From Drosophila miranda (lineage: Eukaryota > Arthropoda > Insecta > Diptera > Drosophilidae): DNA of 64,000 bases. Positions 62,180 through 64,000 of this stretch are shown here, piece after piece. The position numbers and the translations under genes are program-made. The DNA is taken from assembly GCF_003369915.1 (NCBI RefSeq), contig NC_046676.1, positions 18,582,001 through 18,646,000 of the forward strand. Reading direction: 5' to 3'. Under the pieces are notes generated by a model that ran no database searches, had not been told where the DNA came from, and worked only from the letters and a program-made list of their open reading frames with translations. Each line of letters starts with the position of its first letter. The first letter of the stretch is position 1.

Positions 62180-64000
62180 ATGGATACACCTGAACAGCTC
62201 AGCCTCGTAAAGAAGATTGTGCATTCTGTGCTGCTGTCGTCGCCGGAGATAATGACGATCCACAAACTAAGTCGCGTCTACGAGGAGATGGAGGGCTCAG
62301 AAGTGCCGCATCGGCAGTTCGGCCACAGAGACGTCGAAGCTTTTCTCCGCTCCATTCCAGACGTCGTTAAGGTATGAATCAAGCCAGGTTTTCGTAGTAC
62401 TCTTGTGCATAATCAAACTAATGTTCAAATCACATTACTCAATAGGTGATCGGATCTGGACCTAAGGCTTCTGTCCATCCACTGGCAACTGCAAAGTCGG
62501 CGCACATTCAGAATTTCGTCAGCCACCAGAAGATTAAATCCAGAAAGTCACAATTTCATGCTGGACGGAAGCAAACGTTTTTACATAACCCGACGCCATC
62601 AAATTTGGGTTTTATCAACGAGTCTGTAAGTAAGGCCTCGTCTGTGCAGATGCACAATCCGGTCAATACGTTTCGGCCGCAAATGTGTCCACTTGTGCTG
62701 CTCCTAATCGGTCAGTTCTTTAATCCCGCCATCCATCAGCCTCCTGCTTACTGCCACTGGAAGAACGCCCAGACCAATTATCCAATCAATGATTTCAATC
62801 GCCCTCAAATGAGAGCGCGTCCGACTTTCAATCAACCCGTTCGTTCGAAGGGAATGTATAACAAGCATAAATATCTGCAACCCACCCGAAATCCAAATCT
62901 AGATCAGCGTCCACCCCCACCAAGGCACACTTTGACTGCAATGCAAAATCAACCGCCAATACGCAACCCAACTCGAGAGCTCGCTCCGTCTCCGCGCTTA
63001 GATTCCATAGTGAAGTCATTCAATGATCTATCACTTGCTAAAGATGACAATGCTCCAACTGGTGAGGTGAAGAAACAGGAGAGAACTGTGACTGATGAGA
63101 AGCAAGTGCCCATCGAATCCTACAAGTCCGACGATCATAAAGTCCTACCGAATGTCACGGTGCCTGAAGAAGATCCAGTGTCCGAAGCGAAGCAACTGCC
63201 CACCGAACCCTACAGCTCTGACGAGCATAAAGCTCTACCTAATGTCAGTGCGCCTGAAGAAGAACCAGTGGTAGAGCTGAGAGAACCCGATCGTGTTGTG
63301 CTTGAACTCGCCAAGCCGAAAGTGGTTGGTTCCTCCAGCGATGACTGCAAAGATACTGATGCCTTTCCAGCGTATGCTGTGGTAAAGTTTCAACAACTAT
63401 TGCAATGTTATATTTCGCTTAGAGTTTGCTTCTCTTGTAGGATCACCGTCTTCTCAGTGTCGACTATCCGCGCGACGCGGTTCGCTCCGATTACAAGTTG
63501 TCTCGTCTCGACTTGGAAAAAACTCTCAAAGTGGATGAGGTCTACTGCCTGAAGCTTGTGGAGGTGACCAATCCGCATAGTTTCCACTTCCGGATATTCG
63601 ACGACTACGACCTATATCATATCTTTTCGCACAACATCCAGTAAGGAAAACGCTTTTTTTGTTGCTGAGTTTCTCTTCATTGCAGTTTCTTCTTGCAGGA
63701 AATTCTACAGAGACTTGGCTTCAACGACGTTCACGATGCCGAAGTACCTGCTGACGCCCGGCCATCTGTGTGTTGTCCGTCCCAGCAATACATTGGTGTG
63801 GGAACGCGCCAAGATTGTCAGCCAACGTACCGACAATGTACGAAAGACTATCGATGTAGAGTTCATCGATACGGGCATTGTCGATACCGTCTACAAAAAA
63901 GACATTAAATTTTTAATGCAACAATTCGCTAAGATGCCGCCGCAAGGAATGCAGGGGCGCCTGGCTTATGTGTCTCCGGTTAAAAGTCTGCACTGGTCAT
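62180..64000 (+). CDS. LOTUS- and Tudor-domain protein, Tejas/TDRD5 type (partial, runs off the right edge)
   Basis: Exons 62180-62371, 62446-63381, 63441-63640 and 63699 to the window edge are in phase. Residues about 5-85 form a LOTUS (OST-HTH) domain (LVKKIVHSVLLSS, HKLSRVYEEMEG, AFLRSIPDVV), which in this family binds and stimulates Vasa helicase. A long disordered, Pro-rich middle contains two 30-residue repeats. From about residue 400 a Tudor domain follows (VYCLKLVEVTNPHSFHFRI, then VEFIDTGIVDTVYKKDI). The VEFIDTG motif has Thr where methyl-arginine-binding Tudor domains usually have Tyr. Such proteins act in germline nuage in piRNA amplification. It may be tejas or a lineage-specific copy of it; the end of the protein is not in the window. 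An upstream in-frame Met at 62153 is less likely to be the start. Confidence 0.8.
63100..63279 (+). repeat. Two 90-bp in-frame tandem repeats in the LOTUS-Tudor gene
   Basis: Units 63100-63189 and 63190-63279 encode 30 residues each, starting EKQVPIESYKSDDHK/AKQLPTEPYSSDEHK-like and ending in an acidic PEEDPV/PEEEPV segment. Confidence 0.8.

Overview
The window is insect nuclear DNA from a fly of the genus Drosophila. The genes have many short introns of about 50-70 bp with GT-AG junctions. Core promoters carry TATA boxes, DREF sites and a TCT initiator. One complete non-autonomous Helitron of the DINE-1/INE-1 type is present. The gene set includes orthologues of D. melanogaster genes mapped to polytene bands 59A-59B (fd59A, PIP5K59B, inaD, RpL23, Gmer, Med23), which places it on Muller element C. 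It is probably not D. melanogaster itself; the obscura group is a guess from general character and cannot be proved here.

Left part (1-13.1 kb): the 3' end of an unrecognised gene, a receptor-type guanylyl cyclase, a fukutin-related protein (FKRP) homologue, and on the minus strand an axonemal dynein intermediate chain (DNAI1 type). From 13.1 to 18.4 kb lies gene-poor DNA with two candidate small coding exons and the Helitron at 17.2-18.3 kb. Two convergent clip-domain serine proteases follow (18.4-21.0 kb).

Middle (21.4-33.3 kb): a compact housekeeping block. It holds Mediator subunit 23 (minus), GDP-L-fucose synthase Gmer (plus, divergent from Med23 with 167 bp between start codons), the OCIA-domain protein asrij (minus), the mitochondrial i-AAA protease YME1L (plus) and ER membrane complex subunit 8/9 (plus). 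Med23 carries an apparent one-base deletion in a G/C run near its 3' end.

Right part (34.7-64 kb): PIP5K59B with two alternative C-terminal coding ends, a small GPI-type immunoglobulin-domain protein and the FoxD factor fd59A (all minus). Then come about 11.7 kb without a convincing gene (45.3-57.1 kb), the phototransduction scaffold inaD (plus), RpL23 (minus), a stretch of dispersed degenerate repeats, and the start of a LOTUS-plus-Tudor gene of the piRNA pathway type that runs off the right edge.

The genes do not form one pathway; the layout is ordinary fly gene-dense DNA with local head-to-head and tail-to-tail pairs. The observations most worth checking are the candidate 45-residue membrane microprotein (13.7 kb), the Med23 frame break, the orphan reading frame at 54 kb, and the repeat-flanked Tudor gene.
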